The translations under genes were made by a program, and so were the position numbers. A model generated the notes under the pieces. The model was not told where the DNA came from. It saw nothing but the letters and a program-made list of their open reading frames with translations, and ran no database searches. Positions 8,574 through 17,272 of a stretch of 64,000 nt of DNA are shown here, in pieces. Source of the stretch: Nitrospirota bacterium (GTDB taxonomy: Bacteria > Nitrospirota > Thermodesulfovibrionia > Thermodesulfovibrionales > JdFR-88); NCBI GenBank assembly GCA_021825295.1, contig JAKAHV010000008.1, positions 31,821-95,820 on the forward strand. Direction: 5' to 3'. Within the stretch, counting starts at the first letter, position 1. Every line of letters starts with the position of its first letter.

Positions 8574-9701
8574 CTAAATTCCGCTTTTGCCTCTGGGCAG
8601 ATGGGTGAGCACTTCCGGGCGGTCTTCCGCCAGGTATACCATGTCCTCGATTCTTACGCCCCCAAGCCCGGGGACATAAATGCCCGGTTCTATTGTAAAG
8701 ACCGTTCCGCGGGCAAGCGGCTTATTTAGCCCCGGACGTGGCGAAACCCCGGGCTGCTCATGCACTTCCAGACCGATGCCATGCCCGAGGCTGTGCCCGA
8801 AATACTCCCCATAGCCTGCCTGTTTTATAACATATCTGGCCGAATTGTCAATATCTTTCGGCCTCTTGCCGCCGCCGTCCCCCTTCGAATACGCCTTCGT
8901 CACGAAGGCGACGGCCTCGGACCGGGCCTGAAACACGGTCCGGTAAATCCTCTTTTTCCGGGCCAAGCCCGGCCCCTTTTGCCCCCCCGCAATCAGAAAA
9001 GTCCTGGTCATGTCGGAGCAGTAGCCTTCGCACTCGGCCCCCCAGTCTATTACGACCAGATCGCCCGGCGCAATCCTGCGCCCGGTGGGCCTGGCATGCG
9101 GAATTGCGGAGTTCTCGCCGGATGCCACTATCGCGGGAAAGGCCGGCTTTTGGGACCCCTTCTTTAAAATCGCCTCCTCAAGGCGCAGGGCCAGCGCCTT
9201 TTCAGTTACGCCAGGCCTGATATGGCCCTTTATATCGTTAAAGGCATCCTCGGCCCGCTTGACAGCCTTCCTGATGCACTCCATTTCATAATCGTCCTTG
9301 ATGGTCCTCAGCCCTTCTACAACCCCGCCCAGCGGGACCACCCCCGACCCGAAAATACGCCTGAGCTTTTCGTAAAAGCCATAGGAGACGGTCTTCTCGA
9401 AGGCAAGTTTTTTATTTTCGGCCGCCAGCCTGCGGCTAAGCCGCGCAAGCGTCCTCTCCAGCGTGCCCTTTATGACGATTGTCTCGTAGAGACGCCCCGC
9501 CTCGCCAAGCGCGCCGCCGCCGTATCTGGAGTCCGTAATGAAAAGGGCCTCTTTCCCGGTGACGATCACGTAGCCCGCGGAGCCTGTAAACCCCGTCAGG
9601 TACCTGACGTTCACCAGGTTGCTTACCAGGAGGGCGCCAGCCCCCTTCAGGGCTGTCCGCAGGGCGGCCAGTCTTTTTTGGAGAGACTCGACGGGCGTCA
9701 A
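8574..9701 (-). CDS. pepQ: Xaa-Pro aminopeptidase / prolidase (M24 family)
   Basis: Metallopeptidase of the pita-bread fold that cleaves X-Pro bonds. The creatinase-like N-terminal domain (about 1-130) is followed by the M24 catalytic domain with the metal ligands in [20 protein letters not shown] (two Asp), [14 protein letters not shown] (His) and [22 protein letters not shown] (two Glu). 375 aa. It overlaps the aroQ stop by 4 bases and precedes efp, a linkage seen in many genomes. The symbol follows the pepQ/efp association; exact substrate preference is unknown. Confidence 0.9.
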   Translation of the reverse strand: MTPVESLQKRLAALRTALKGAGALLVSNLVNVRYLTGFTGSAGYVIVTGKEALFITDSRYGGGALGEAGRLYETIVIKGTLERTLARLSRRLAAENKKLAFEKTVSYGFYEKLRRIFGSGVVPLGGVVEGLRTIKDDYEMECIRKAVKRAEDAFNDIKGHIRPGVTEKALALRLEEAILKKGSQKPAFPAIVASGENSAIPHARPTGRRIAPGDLVVIDWGAECEGYCSDMTRTFLIAGGQKGPGLARKKRIYRTVFQARSEAVAFVTKAYSKGDGGGKRPKDIDNSARYVIKQAGYGEYFGHSLGHGIGLEVHEQPGVSPRPGLNKPLARGTVFTIEPGIYVPGLGGVRIEDMVYLAEDRPEVLTHLPRGKSGI

Positions 9702-10150
9702 TGCTTGTGCGGGACCCCTTCCAGAAGTATCTTCGCCGCGGCCCGCAGGGCCAGCATGTAGCTGCCCGGCCCAAAACCGCTTATCTGCCCGAGCGCGACC
9801 TCCGCTATGTATGAGCGCCTGCGGAATTCCTCGCGCCTGTGGATGTTCGAAAGGTGCACCTCAATGGCCGGCTTTTCCACCGCCGATATCGCATCCCGGA
9901 TGGCAATGCTCGTGTGCGTGTAGGCCGCCGGATTTATGATCAGCAGGTCATAGTCGGCCGCCTGGATTGCATCGATTATCCCCGCCTCGCTGTTTGTCTG
10001 CACGGCGGCGATCTCGAGCCCCAGCCGGCCGGCCATCGCCTTCATCGCCTCATTTATCTGGTCAAGCGTGCCGGCGCCGTAAACAGAAACCTCGCGCCTT
10101 CCAAGCAGGTTCAGATTCGGTCCGTGAATCACCTTTACCTTCGGCATCAC
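9698..10150 (-). CDS. aroQ: 3-dehydroquinate dehydratase, type II
   Basis: Third step of the shikimate pathway. The type II signature is complete: [17 protein letters not shown] with the catalytic Arg and Tyr, [31 protein letters not shown], and [32 protein letters not shown]. 150 aa. Its start overlaps the HMA-domain gene upstream by 4 bases and its stop overlaps pepQ, so HMA-aroQ-pepQ are translationally coupled. Confidence 0.96.
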   Translation of the reverse strand: MMPKVKVIHGPNLNLLGRREVSVYGAGTLDQINEAMKAMAGRLGLEIAAVQTNSEAGIIDAIQAADYDLLIINPAAYTHTSIAIRDAISAVEKPAIEVHLSNIHRREEFRRRSYIAEVALGQISGFGPGSYMLALRAAAKILLEGVPHKH

Positions 10151-10359
10151 TCGTGCTCCTGCACCACTCTGTAGCCGGCGTTTTTTATCGCCTGCTCTAT
10201 CTCCGTGCGCCCCGTCTTGCCTTCATCGTACCGGACAACGGCCTTCCCGATTTCCACCTGTGAGCCTGCCACTCCGCTTACGGCTTCCACGGCCTTCCTG
10301 ACAGCCATGACACAATGCTGGCAACTCATGCCCTCAATCTTGATGGTGGCCTCCGTCAT
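10147..10359 (-). CDS. Heavy-metal-associated (HMA) domain protein, CopZ-like
   Basis: A 70-residue single-domain ferredoxin-like metallochaperone. It has the [21 protein letters not shown] motif, whose two cysteines bind Cu(I) or another soft metal, followed by the expected [12 protein letters not shown] and AIKNAGYRV strands and helix. A good ribosome binding site (AGGAGG-like, reading minus near 10368) precedes the ATG. Its coupling to aroQ is odd for a copper chaperone, and no P-type ATPase is nearby, so the metal and partner are unknown. Confidence 0.85.
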   Translation of the reverse strand: MTEATIKIEGMSCQHCVMAVRKAVEAVSGVAGSQVEIGKAVVRYDEGKTGRTEIEQAIKNAGYRVVQEHE

Positions 10360-10577
10360 TCTGGTTCCTCCTGAAAAAGTAAATTATAAAAACCAATATT
10401 TTCAGAAACTTACCCGGAAGACCAAAGACTTTTCTTTAACAAATGCCCGAAAAACGCCTCCCGGAAAATCCATCCACCCCGCGGCGGGGCGAGCTGCAAC
10501 GGCAATCATGCCGCGGCAATGGCGTAAAAATAAAACAAGACTTTTTCAGCAGCCCGTTAAATGCCGGGGGAAAAAAA

Positions 10578-10967
10578 TCAGAAATCGCTTTCTATCCGGC
10601 CAGCGGCCTGCCTCAGATAGAACCTGCCCTTTCCGAGGCTTGCATCCGGCCTCATCACAAGGGCAAGGCAATACTCCGGGTTGATTCTACGAATTATTAT
10701 AACGCAGGTCTGCGCGAGGATGGTAATTTCGACAGCGTCCCCGATCTGAAGATTTCTCGCGGCCCTGCCCGCCTCTCTTATGATTTGCGAAGTCTCAGCC
10801 CCGATGGTCTCGGGATCCATAATTCCAGACCCGGGGAATTCCTCCCGTGAAGTTCCGGATGCGATGGCGCCCTCGCCCACCGGGATGCCGTCCGTCCCGA
10901 GTATCACGGCATAGAGCACGCCTTCCGCCTTTTCGGTCACTTCCTTAAGGGCTTCCGAAAAAGTCAT
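10578..10967 (-). CDS. Roadblock/LC7-domain protein
   Basis: Small (129 aa from this start) protein of the roadblock/LC7 fold, the family of MglB-type GTPase regulators. The sequence MTFSEALKEVTEKAEGVLYAVILGTDGIPVGEGAI matches the N-terminal half, and the AETSQIIREAGRAARNLQIGDAVEITI segment the second half. A longer reading frame opens at 11003, but the domain begins at 10967. It overlaps the end of the TPR gene by 23 bases. Roadblock + TPR protein pairs usually belong to small-GTPase polarity or motility circuits, though no Ras-like GTPase is visible here. The 218-base gap to the HMA gene holds nothing I recognise. Confidence 0.72.
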   Translation of the reverse strand: MTFSEALKEVTEKAEGVLYAVILGTDGIPVGEGAIASGTSREEFPGSGIMDPETIGAETSQIIREAGRAARNLQIGDAVEITILAQTCVIIIRRINPEYCLALVMRPDASLGKGRFYLRQAAGRIESDF

Positions 10968-12132
10968 CTTTTTTTCTTTTGGCCGACTCAAGGAATGCGC
11001 CAAGCATGGATATCTTCACGTCATCTTCGATGCCAAGGAGTTTAATAAGCATCTTCAGCTCTTCATGGCTCTGGAGGGCCCGAACGTCATCAGGATAAAG
11101 CTCCAGGTGTCTTCTGAGCAGGAGAAGCCCCCGGGCATACTCTCCCTTTTGAACCAGGAAATCGGTTTTCGAAAAAACATCATCTGCCGTTCCGGTTCCG
11201 GCCTCTTCGCCGCCTGTCGCGATTGCAGAGTCATCCTCTATGACATCGTCTTTCAACTCGTCGTCTTCGATTACATCATCGGCCCCGGCTTCGATCTCGT
11301 CCACCGTTTCGATTTCGGCCCCAGCCTCTATTACAATCCCGCCGTCCTCTTCGCGGTCATCCTCCCCGTTTTTCTCGAACCAGCCGGCCAGGTCTTCCTC
11401 CGCGGGCTGCGAGGCCTCCACAGGCTGCAAAGCGCCTTCCGCCTCTTCTTCCCCCGTCTCCAAAGAGATTTCTCCTGCGTCTCCGGTCCGGGCCGGGCTT
11501 TCACCCTCGTCCCCGCCCCCAACCGCCGGTCCTTCCGCGGCGGCGAAACTCGCATCATCAACCCTGATATCCTCTGATTCACCTGCGATGGGATTTTCCC
11601 CGGGCCCTGCATCTACCCCCCGAACGGGACCGGCGGCGGGCTCTACGGATACCGGTTCTTCCGGTGTCCCGGCGCCCCCCGGCTCTTCCATTGCCCCGGC
11701 TGCGCCAGGTTCCGGGGACGCCGCGCCGGGCGCATCCCGGCCGTTCAGTTTCTCCAGGGCTTCCTTTGCTTCCATATCCATGGGGTTTAGGCGGACAACC
11801 ATTTCGAACGATCTCTTCGCGTTTTCCAGGTCCCCCAGGCTGAGATAGATGTCCGCCAGCCTTCTCTGGGCGAAGAGGTTGTCCGGGATGGCATCAGCCA
11901 CGCGCCTGAATTCCACCAGCGCGGCCTCCAGGTTGTCTTCCTCGAGGTAGAGCTTGCCCAGGGCGACCCGCGCGCTCATGTAGTCGGGCTGTCTTTCAAG
12001 CCCGTCGTGAAGCACCTGGACCGCCTCCACACGCAGGCCGGCCTTTCTCAATTCATCGGCAAGGGATATGAAAAGCCTGGATGAGGGGTCTTTCTGGACC
12101 CGTTCCTTCAATCTCTCAAGTTCGCCAGGCAT
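10945..12132 (-). CDS. TPR-repeat protein with acidic linker
   Basis: 395 aa, no signal peptide. Residues about 10-135 form three to four TPR motifs (ADELRKAGLRVEAVQVLHDGL, ALGKLYLEEDNLEAALVEFRRV, RLADIYLSLGDLENAKRSFEMV). A long acidic, Ala/Gly/Glu-rich linker (about 140-320) follows, then another helical repeat-like segment (EYARGLLLLRRHLELYPDDV) and a C-terminal LGIEDDVKISMLGAFLESAK. It probably acts as a scaffold. Its stop overlaps the start of the roadblock gene, which makes a functional pair likely. No more specific role can be assigned. Confidence 0.75.
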   Translation of the reverse strand: MPGELERLKERVQKDPSSRLFISLADELRKAGLRVEAVQVLHDGLERQPDYMSARVALGKLYLEEDNLEAALVEFRRVADAIPDNLFAQRRLADIYLSLGDLENAKRSFEMVVRLNPMDMEAKEALEKLNGRDAPGAASPEPGAAGAMEEPGGAGTPEEPVSVEPAAGPVRGVDAGPGENPIAGESEDIRVDDASFAAAEGPAVGGGDEGESPARTGDAGEISLETGEEEAEGALQPVEASQPAEEDLAGWFEKNGEDDREEDGGIVIEAGAEIETVDEIEAGADDVIEDDELKDDVIEDDSAIATGGEEAGTGTADDVFSKTDFLVQKGEYARGLLLLRRHLELYPDDVRALQSHEELKMLIKLLGIEDDVKISMLGAFLESAKRKKDDFFGSP

Positions 12133-12162
12133 TGTAGATTTTCAATTAATAATACTTAAAAG

Positions 12163-13362
12163 TCAAGCATTCAGAAGCTGTAAAACACTATCCAGGATTT
12201 CGTTGGCAACATCTTCCTTGTCCATCATGGGGATCTCCCTGCGGCCTCCCCCCCGTTCAATAATCGTCACCGCGTTTGTCCGGCAATCGAAACCGGCCCC
12301 CGGCCTTGTGACATCGTTAAAAACGATCATGTCAAGCCCTTTTTTCTTCATCTTCCCCTCGGCCCTCCCGGTGCCGGAGCCGGTCTCCGCCGCAAACCCG
12401 ACCGTAAAAGGCCTCTTCCGCCGCCGGGAGACCTCGAGCAAAATATCATGCGTTGCTTTAAGTTTCAGGTCTAAAGTATCCGATTTTGAAATCTTTTCCG
12501 TAAATGTCTCTTCGGGTGTAAAATCCGCCGGAGCGGCGGCCATAATCAGCACCCCGGCATCATTCACTTCCTCCAGGACGGCTTTTCCCATCTGGGCCGC
12601 GGTCTCCACGCGGATGAATTTCCCGATGCCGGAAGGCGGCTCTATTGCGGTGGGGCCGCTTATGAGTGTGACGTCCGCCCCGCGGGCGGCGGCCGCCCTT
12701 GCCAGTGCAAACCCCATCCTGCCGCTTGAGCGGTTGGAAATGAACCTGACCGGGTCGATCTGTTCCCTCGTGGGGCCAGCGGTCACGAGCACCCGCCGGC
12801 CCTGAAAATCCTTGCCGGCAAAGGCGTCCCTTGCGGCCTCCACAATCCTCTCCACGGCGGCCATCCGGCCGATGCCGGCGGCTCCGCAGGCAAGCGGCCC
12901 TTCCTCGGGGGCTATCTCGATTGCTCCGAGCGCGTTTTTAAGGAAATCCAGGTTTCTTCCGAATGCCGGATGAGTGTACATCGCGGGGTTCATGGCGGGA
13001 GCGACAAGTGTTTTTCCCTTATAAGCCAGAAAGCATGCCGTAATGATGTCGTCCGCCACCCCGAGGGCCATCCTGCTTATGGTATTCGCGGTGGCCGGGG
13101 CCACGATGAACAGGTCGGCGGACGCGGCAAGGTTCACATGCGCCAGGGGTTCTTCCAGGAGGCTTGTGAGGGGCTTCCGGCCGGATGCAAGCTCCAGTGA
13201 AAGGGGTGTTATAAAATTCAAGGAAGCGGATGTCATGATGACCCTCACATCCGCTTCCTCGTCTTTCAGCCTCCTGGCAAGCTCGACCGCCTTGTAAGCG
13301 GCAACGCTGCCGGTTACCCCCAAAAGCAGGTTTTTATTCTTTAGGGGACTCCTCTTCGCCAT
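12163..13362 (-). CDS. coaBC: Bifunctional phosphopantothenoylcysteine decarboxylase / synthetase
   Basis: Two consecutive steps of coenzyme A synthesis. The N-terminal CoaC flavoprotein domain (LLLGVTGSVAAYKAVELARRL, then VNLAASADLFIVAPATANTI and VAPAMNPAMYTHP) is followed at about residue 190 by the CoaB domain (VLVTAGPTREQIDPVRFISNRSSGRMGFALA, then FTVGFAAETG and DMIVFNDV). The frame opens at 13488, but conserved sequence starts at the ATG at 13362, giving 399 aa. It overlaps the end of rpoZ by 29 bases. Confidence 0.95.
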   Translation of the reverse strand: MAKRSPLKNKNLLLGVTGSVAAYKAVELARRLKDEEADVRVIMTSASLNFITPLSLELASGRKPLTSLLEEPLAHVNLAASADLFIVAPATANTISRMALGVADDIITACFLAYKGKTLVAPAMNPAMYTHPAFGRNLDFLKNALGAIEIAPEEGPLACGAAGIGRMAAVERIVEAARDAFAGKDFQGRRVLVTAGPTREQIDPVRFISNRSSGRMGFALARAAAARGADVTLISGPTAIEPPSGIGKFIRVETAAQMGKAVLEEVNDAGVLIMAAAPADFTPEETFTEKISKSDTLDLKLKATHDILLEVSRRRKRPFTVGFAAETGSGTGRAEGKMKKKGLDMIVFNDVTRPGAGFDCRTNAVTIIERGGGRREIPMMDKEDVANEILDSVLQLLNA

Positions 13363-13738
13363 TTTTTTCCACAAAAAGCTCCTCGAGGCCCTCCTTGCCC
13401 TTCTCCTCTTTCTCATGCAGGTACACCTTGAGGTCGCGTTCGAGTTCCGAGAGTTCTTCCACCCTCGCCTCGCGCTTCTTCGTTTCAAGGAGCCGGCGCA
13501 TATCGAGTTTCTTTGCCTCCTCCAGGGCGGTGCGCGCCTCTTCGCCGGTCAGAAACTCAAGCTGGTTTTCCACGGCTTCGAGAATGCCCTGTGAGGCCAC
13601 CTTCCTGTATTTGCTCGGCAGTTTCGCTTTTGCGCCCAGGGAAAGGTCCTTCGCCCTTTGAGAGGCGATTGTCACCAGGCGGAACCTGCTGTCTATGTTC
13701 TTCTTTTCTATCTTGACGGGCAGCGATATTATGTCCAT
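13334..13738 (-). CDS. rpoZ: RNA polymerase omega subunit, C-terminally extended
   Basis: Omega assists assembly of the beta' subunit. The core signature DSRFRLVTIASQRAKDL is present at residues about 16-32, and KYRKVASQGILEAVENQLEFL fits the rest of the fold. The product (134 aa) is longer than the usual 60-100, because of a charged, Lys/Glu-rich coiled-coil-like tail (about 70-134). Its position between gmk and coaBC is the canonical one, which supports the call despite the tail. Confidence 0.85.
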   Translation of the reverse strand: MDIISLPVKIEKKNIDSRFRLVTIASQRAKDLSLGAKAKLPSKYRKVASQGILEAVENQLEFLTGEEARTALEEAKKLDMRRLLETKKREARVEELSELERDLKVYLHEKEEKGKEGLEELFVEKNGEEESPKE

Positions 13739-13750
13739 CAGTCCACCTCC

Positions 13751-14443
13751 TTATTCGTTCAGCTTGAAATGTTTCTCCACCCAGGCCGGGTCGACCCTTT
13801 TCGCGCGCGATCTCTCCGCCAGTATGACCGCCTTAAGGCGCTCCAGGGCCTCTTCGAGCCTGTCGTTCACTATAACATAATCATACATCCCGTATTGCAT
13901 TATTTCTCCGGCCGCGTTTTGAATCCTGAGCTTCACCTGCTCCGGGGAGTCGGATTTCCGGTTTTCAAGCCTCTGCCTTAGCGCCTCCATGGACGGGGGC
14001 AGGACGAATATGTACAGCGCCTCCGGCAGCTCCCTGTTTTCCCCTTTTTCCTTTTTCTCCCTGATCTGCCTTGCGCCCTGCGTGTCTATGTCCAGTATGA
14101 CGTCCACGCCGCGGGCAAGCAGCCCGTTGAGGTCTTTAAGCGAGGTCCCGTAGCGGTTCCCATGGACCTCCGCGCTTTCAAGAAATTCTCCCCTTCCGGC
14201 CATGGAGGCAAACTCCTCTTCCCGGATGAAATGGTAATCCACGCCGTCCCTCTCGCCTTCCCTTGGCCTTCTCGTGGTGTACGAGACTGACTCCTCCATG
14301 TCCGGCACGGTCTTTAACATCTCGCGCACAAGCGTGGTCTTGCCCGCGCCGGAGGGGGCGGAAATTATAAAGAGCGTGCCGGGGGCGATGTGTCCGCCCG
14401 TGGAGAGCCGCCGTGCCGCCTCCGGCCGCCCGAAATTATTCAT
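13751..14443 (-). CDS. gmk: Guanylate kinase
   Basis: Phosphorylates GMP to GDP. The P-loop [17 protein letters not shown], the GMP-binding [21 protein letters not shown] and the [16 protein letters not shown] and [14 protein letters not shown] segments are all present. 230 aa, with an N-terminal stretch of about 20 residues before the core. The start overlaps the remA stop by 8 bases, as expected in the yicC-remA-gmk-rpoZ arrangement. Confidence 0.96.
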   Translation of the reverse strand: MNNFGRPEAARRLSTGGHIAPGTLFIISAPSGAGKTTLVREMLKTVPDMEESVSYTTRRPREGERDGVDYHFIREEEFASMAGRGEFLESAEVHGNRYGTSLKDLNGLLARGVDVILDIDTQGARQIREKKEKGENRELPEALYIFVLPPSMEALRQRLENRKSDSPEQVKLRIQNAAGEIMQYGMYDYVIVNDRLEEALERLKAVILAERSRAKRVDPAWVEKHFKLNE

Positions 14444-14720
14444 TCTGCGCCGGCCTGCCCAAAAACCTCTGCGTGATGGTCTCCGCCTGGAGGGCGGAGA
14501 GTATCACGTGGTCGCTGTCGGTTATCAGGATGGAGCGTGTGCGCCTTCCCTCGGTCGCGTCAACGAGCTTTCCCCTTTCGCGCGCCTCTTCCCGGAGGCG
14601 TTTCATGGGGGCCGAGCCCGGAGTGAGTATGGCCACCACCTTCGCCCCCGCCACCATGTTGCCGAACCCTATATTGACAAGGACCGGGGCAAGATCGTCT
14701 TTTTTAGCCGTCATATCCAT
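14436..14720 (-). CDS. remA: RemA-like protein (DUF370)
   Basis: 94-residue protein of the DUF370/RemA family, a DNA-binding regulator of matrix genes and osmoprotection in Bacillus; in other phyla its role is unknown. Characteristic sequence: [29 protein letters not shown], then [22 protein letters not shown] and a C-terminal ETITQRF. It is inserted between yicC and gmk, the usual location in many anaerobic Gram-negative lineages. Confidence 0.88.
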   Translation of the reverse strand: MDMTAKKDDLAPVLVNIGFGNMVAGAKVVAILTPGSAPMKRLREEARERGKLVDATEGRRTRSILITDSDHVILSALQAETITQRFLGRPAQNE

Positions 14721-14739
14721 CGGGAATGAAAATTCCGGT

Positions 14740-15585
14740 TCATTGGAGGTTCTGGGCCTGCTGCCGGATCCTCTCCACCTCCGTCTTGAACTCTATTACC
14801 CTGGCGGTAATCTCCATGTCAGTGGTCTTTGAGCCTATGGTGTTGGCCTCCCTGTGGAGCTCCTGCAGGAGGAAATCCAGCTCTCTGCCTATTTTATCAT
14901 TACCGCCAATGATTTTTCTCATCTGCCCGAGATGGCCCGTGATCCTCGTCAGCTCCTCGGCGATATCGGCCTTCTCGGCCAGTATCGCCGCCTCCTGCAT
15001 CAGGCGCCCCTCGTCCCATCCGCTCTCCTGGAGCATCGATTTTATCTTCGAGGCGAACTTCTCCTTGAGGGCGGAAAGTGTCACGGGCAGGAGATCTTTC
15101 ATCCGGCCGTTTATCCGTTCGAGCATCTCCAGGCGGCCCGTAATGTCTTCGGCTATCATCAGGCCCTCCTTGGCCCTCATCGCCTCCACCTGGGAGATCG
15201 CCTCCTCGCATGCCTCCGTGAATGAAACGATATCGTAGCCGGTCTCCTCGGAGATAAACAGGTCCTTCATGGCAAGAAGCTCCGGCAGGCCGGCCGGAGC
15301 GCCGATGGAAAGCTCCCTTCTGAGCCCCTCCAGGGCCTCGTACACCTGCTTGGCCTTTGATGCGTTCAGGCTAAAACCCTGCCTGCCGGGTTTTACAACC
15401 GCGAAGACATCGAATCTGCCCCTGGCAAACCTGCCCCTTATGATGTTTCTGAGAGGGACCTCCTGCTCCATGAGGCCAGGGGAAAGCCGTAAATTCATCT
15501 CCAGAAACCTGCTGTTCAAAGAGCGGATTTCCACCCTGAAATCGCCTTTTTCGGAAGAGCCGAAACCTGTCATTCCCTGGAGCAT
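14740..15585 (-). CDS. yicC: YicC-family endoribonuclease
   Basis: YicC/YloC family, RNA-processing proteins. The start [12 protein letters not shown] and the [14 protein letters not shown] segment are diagnostic, and the C-terminal DUF1732 part contains [21 protein letters not shown] followed by [17 protein letters not shown], an almost invariant ending. 281 aa. It is the first gene of the minus-strand run yicC-remA-gmk-rpoZ-coaBC; the promoter must lie in the 15586-15720 spacer but I cannot identify it. Confidence 0.93.
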   Translation of the reverse strand: MLQGMTGFGSSEKGDFRVEIRSLNSRFLEMNLRLSPGLMEQEVPLRNIIRGRFARGRFDVFAVVKPGRQGFSLNASKAKQVYEALEGLRRELSIGAPAGLPELLAMKDLFISEETGYDIVSFTEACEEAISQVEAMRAKEGLMIAEDITGRLEMLERINGRMKDLLPVTLSALKEKFASKIKSMLQESGWDEGRLMQEAAILAEKADIAEELTRITGHLGQMRKIIGGNDKIGRELDFLLQELHREANTIGSKTTDMEITARVIEFKTEVERIRQQAQNLQ

Positions 15586-15724
15586 AGCTATGATATTAAA
15601 TCAGAAGCCGCCTTTAGTCAAAGAAAAAACCGTGGGAGCTGCGCCGGATTTGTGGGGCAGGCGTTGACGCAGACCTCCGGGAAAAAGAGAGTGCCATGAT
15701 GCAACCGGCAGGTGATTTTGCCAT

Positions 15725-15753
15725 TTGCCAATGCCTCTTAAAATAACTACAAT
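15725..15753 (+). promoter_or_regulatory. Promoter for the tandem cytochrome genes
   Basis: TTGCCA at 15725-15730 and TACAAT at 15748-15753, with a 17-base spacer, form a near-consensus sigma70 promoter. The start codon of the first cytochrome is about 130 bases downstream, leaving room for a leader in which I see no obvious riboswitch. Confidence 0.55.
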
Positions 15754-15882
15754 CTAGATAGAAACCGGCATCCCTTTTCCGAAGCAAAACCCAAAGAAAA
15801 AACTGGCGGGGAACAAAAACCCTGGCGGCGATTTTCGAGCGCTGCCTCAAAAACATCAATTCCGGACCAAAAAGGCGGCTGC

Positions 15883-17190
15883 ATGAAGATTTTTGCCCTG
15901 AAAACAAAAACCGGCCTGCTGCGGGCCTTGCCCCTGCTGGTCATGATATCCGCCGGACTTTGGGCTCCGGGTGCCGCCCTGGCCTTCCATAACGGGGGGA
16001 CCGGCGAGTGTGACGGCTGCCACACAACGCACCGTGCGCCGGCCATCATAACCCAGACCGCAACCGAGCATGGCGTCTATATGTTAAAAGGGTCCGATGC
16101 GGGTTCGACGTGTCTGAATTGCCATCAGTCGGCCGGCCTCACCGGGCCAAACGGCTGGCACATAAGCACGCCGGAGGCCGAGATGCCCACCGGCATCCCC
16201 CCGAAACAGCTCACTCCCGGAGGCGATTTCGGATGGCTCAAAAAGGACTATACCTGGGGAACCGGAACCGGCATGCAAACAAGCCCCGGATACAGGCACG
16301 GCCACAACATAGTCGCGGTAGATTACGGGTACAAGTCCAACCCGATTATCATGAGGGCCCCCGGCGGCTCGTATCCGTCCTCAAACCTTTCATGCGTCAG
16401 TTGCCACGACCCCCACGGGACCTTCCGCAGGAACATGGACGGCACGATTACCTCCTCCGGGCCAAAGATTTGCAATTCCGGCTCGTACGACACAAGCCCC
16501 GACCCCACCCCGGACTGCCCCGTCGGGGTCTACCGGCTGCTGGGAGGCATCGGCTACCAGCCCGGGGGCGGTTTTGAGTTTACCGCCAACCCGCCGGCCG
16601 CCGTCGCCCCTTCGGTCTATAACAGGCCGGAGGAAACGACGATGACACGCGTCGCCTACGGCTCCGGAATGTCTGAATGGTGCGAAAATTGCCATACCAT
16701 GAATTCCAACAGCGGCCGCCACGGCCACCCGGCAGGCAGCGACGCCAGGCTGGGGACCCTGGCAAGAAACTACAATATGTACATAAAAAGCGGAGACATT
16801 ACCGGCACCAGCACCTCCTCCTACTTAAGCCTTGTGCCGTTCGAGGAAGGGACCTCCGACTACAGGGTCCTGAAATCCCACGCGAAAAATGACGACTCCT
16901 ACCTGCAGGGGCCGGATGAAAACGCCAACGTCATGTGCCTCACCTGCCACAGGGCCCACGCATCCGGCTGGGATTTCGGCCTGAGGTTCAACGCGAACGA
17001 CCAGGATTTCATTACGACGTCAAACCAGGCAGCCATCCCGCTTTGGCCGGGCACCGACACAACCAGCAACGCCGACTGGGCGATGGGGAAGACGTCCGAG
17101 GAGACAAGAAGGGCCTATTACAACATCCCCGCAAGAAGGTTCTCCCCCTACCAGCGGACCCTCTGCAACAAATGCCACATCCGGGACTGA
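15883..17190 (+). CDS. Secreted hexaheme c-type cytochrome (first of tandem pair)
   Basis: 435 aa with an N-terminal signal peptide (basic start, then ALPLLVMISAGLWAPGAALA). Six CXXCH heme motifs can be counted: CDGCH, CLNCH, CVSCH, CENCH, CLTCH and CNKCH. Extra histidines (for example SHAKND, HRAHASGWDFG, HGHNIVAVDYGY) could be distal ligands. Long stretches between hemes are rich in Gly, Ser and Thr, as in cell-surface or extracellular cytochromes. It is followed after 82 bases by a clear paralogue with the same heme spacing. Probable role in periplasmic or extracellular electron transfer; the electron donor and acceptor are unknown. Confidence 0.85.
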   Translation: MKIFALKTKTGLLRALPLLVMISAGLWAPGAALAFHNGGTGECDGCHTTHRAPAIITQTATEHGVYMLKGSDAGSTCLNCHQSAGLTGPNGWHISTPEAEMPTGIPPKQLTPGGDFGWLKKDYTWGTGTGMQTSPGYRHGHNIVAVDYGYKSNPIIMRAPGGSYPSSNLSCVSCHDPHGTFRRNMDGTITSSGPKICNSGSYDTSPDPTPDCPVGVYRLLGGIGYQPGGGFEFTANPPAAVAPSVYNRPEETTMTRVAYGSGMSEWCENCHTMNSNSGRHGHPAGSDARLGTLARNYNMYIKSGDITGTSTSSYLSLVPFEEGTSDYRVLKSHAKNDDSYLQGPDENANVMCLTCHRAHASGWDFGLRFNANDQDFITTSNQAAIPLWPGTDTTSNADWAMGKTSEETRRAYYNIPARRFSPYQRTLCNKCHIRD

Positions 17191-17272
17191 AACCCGGCGC
17201 TTGCCAAATTTTTAGTTTTTTTGGTAATTCCACCTTTACATTTCCAAAGGCCCCAATTTAAAATATAGCGGC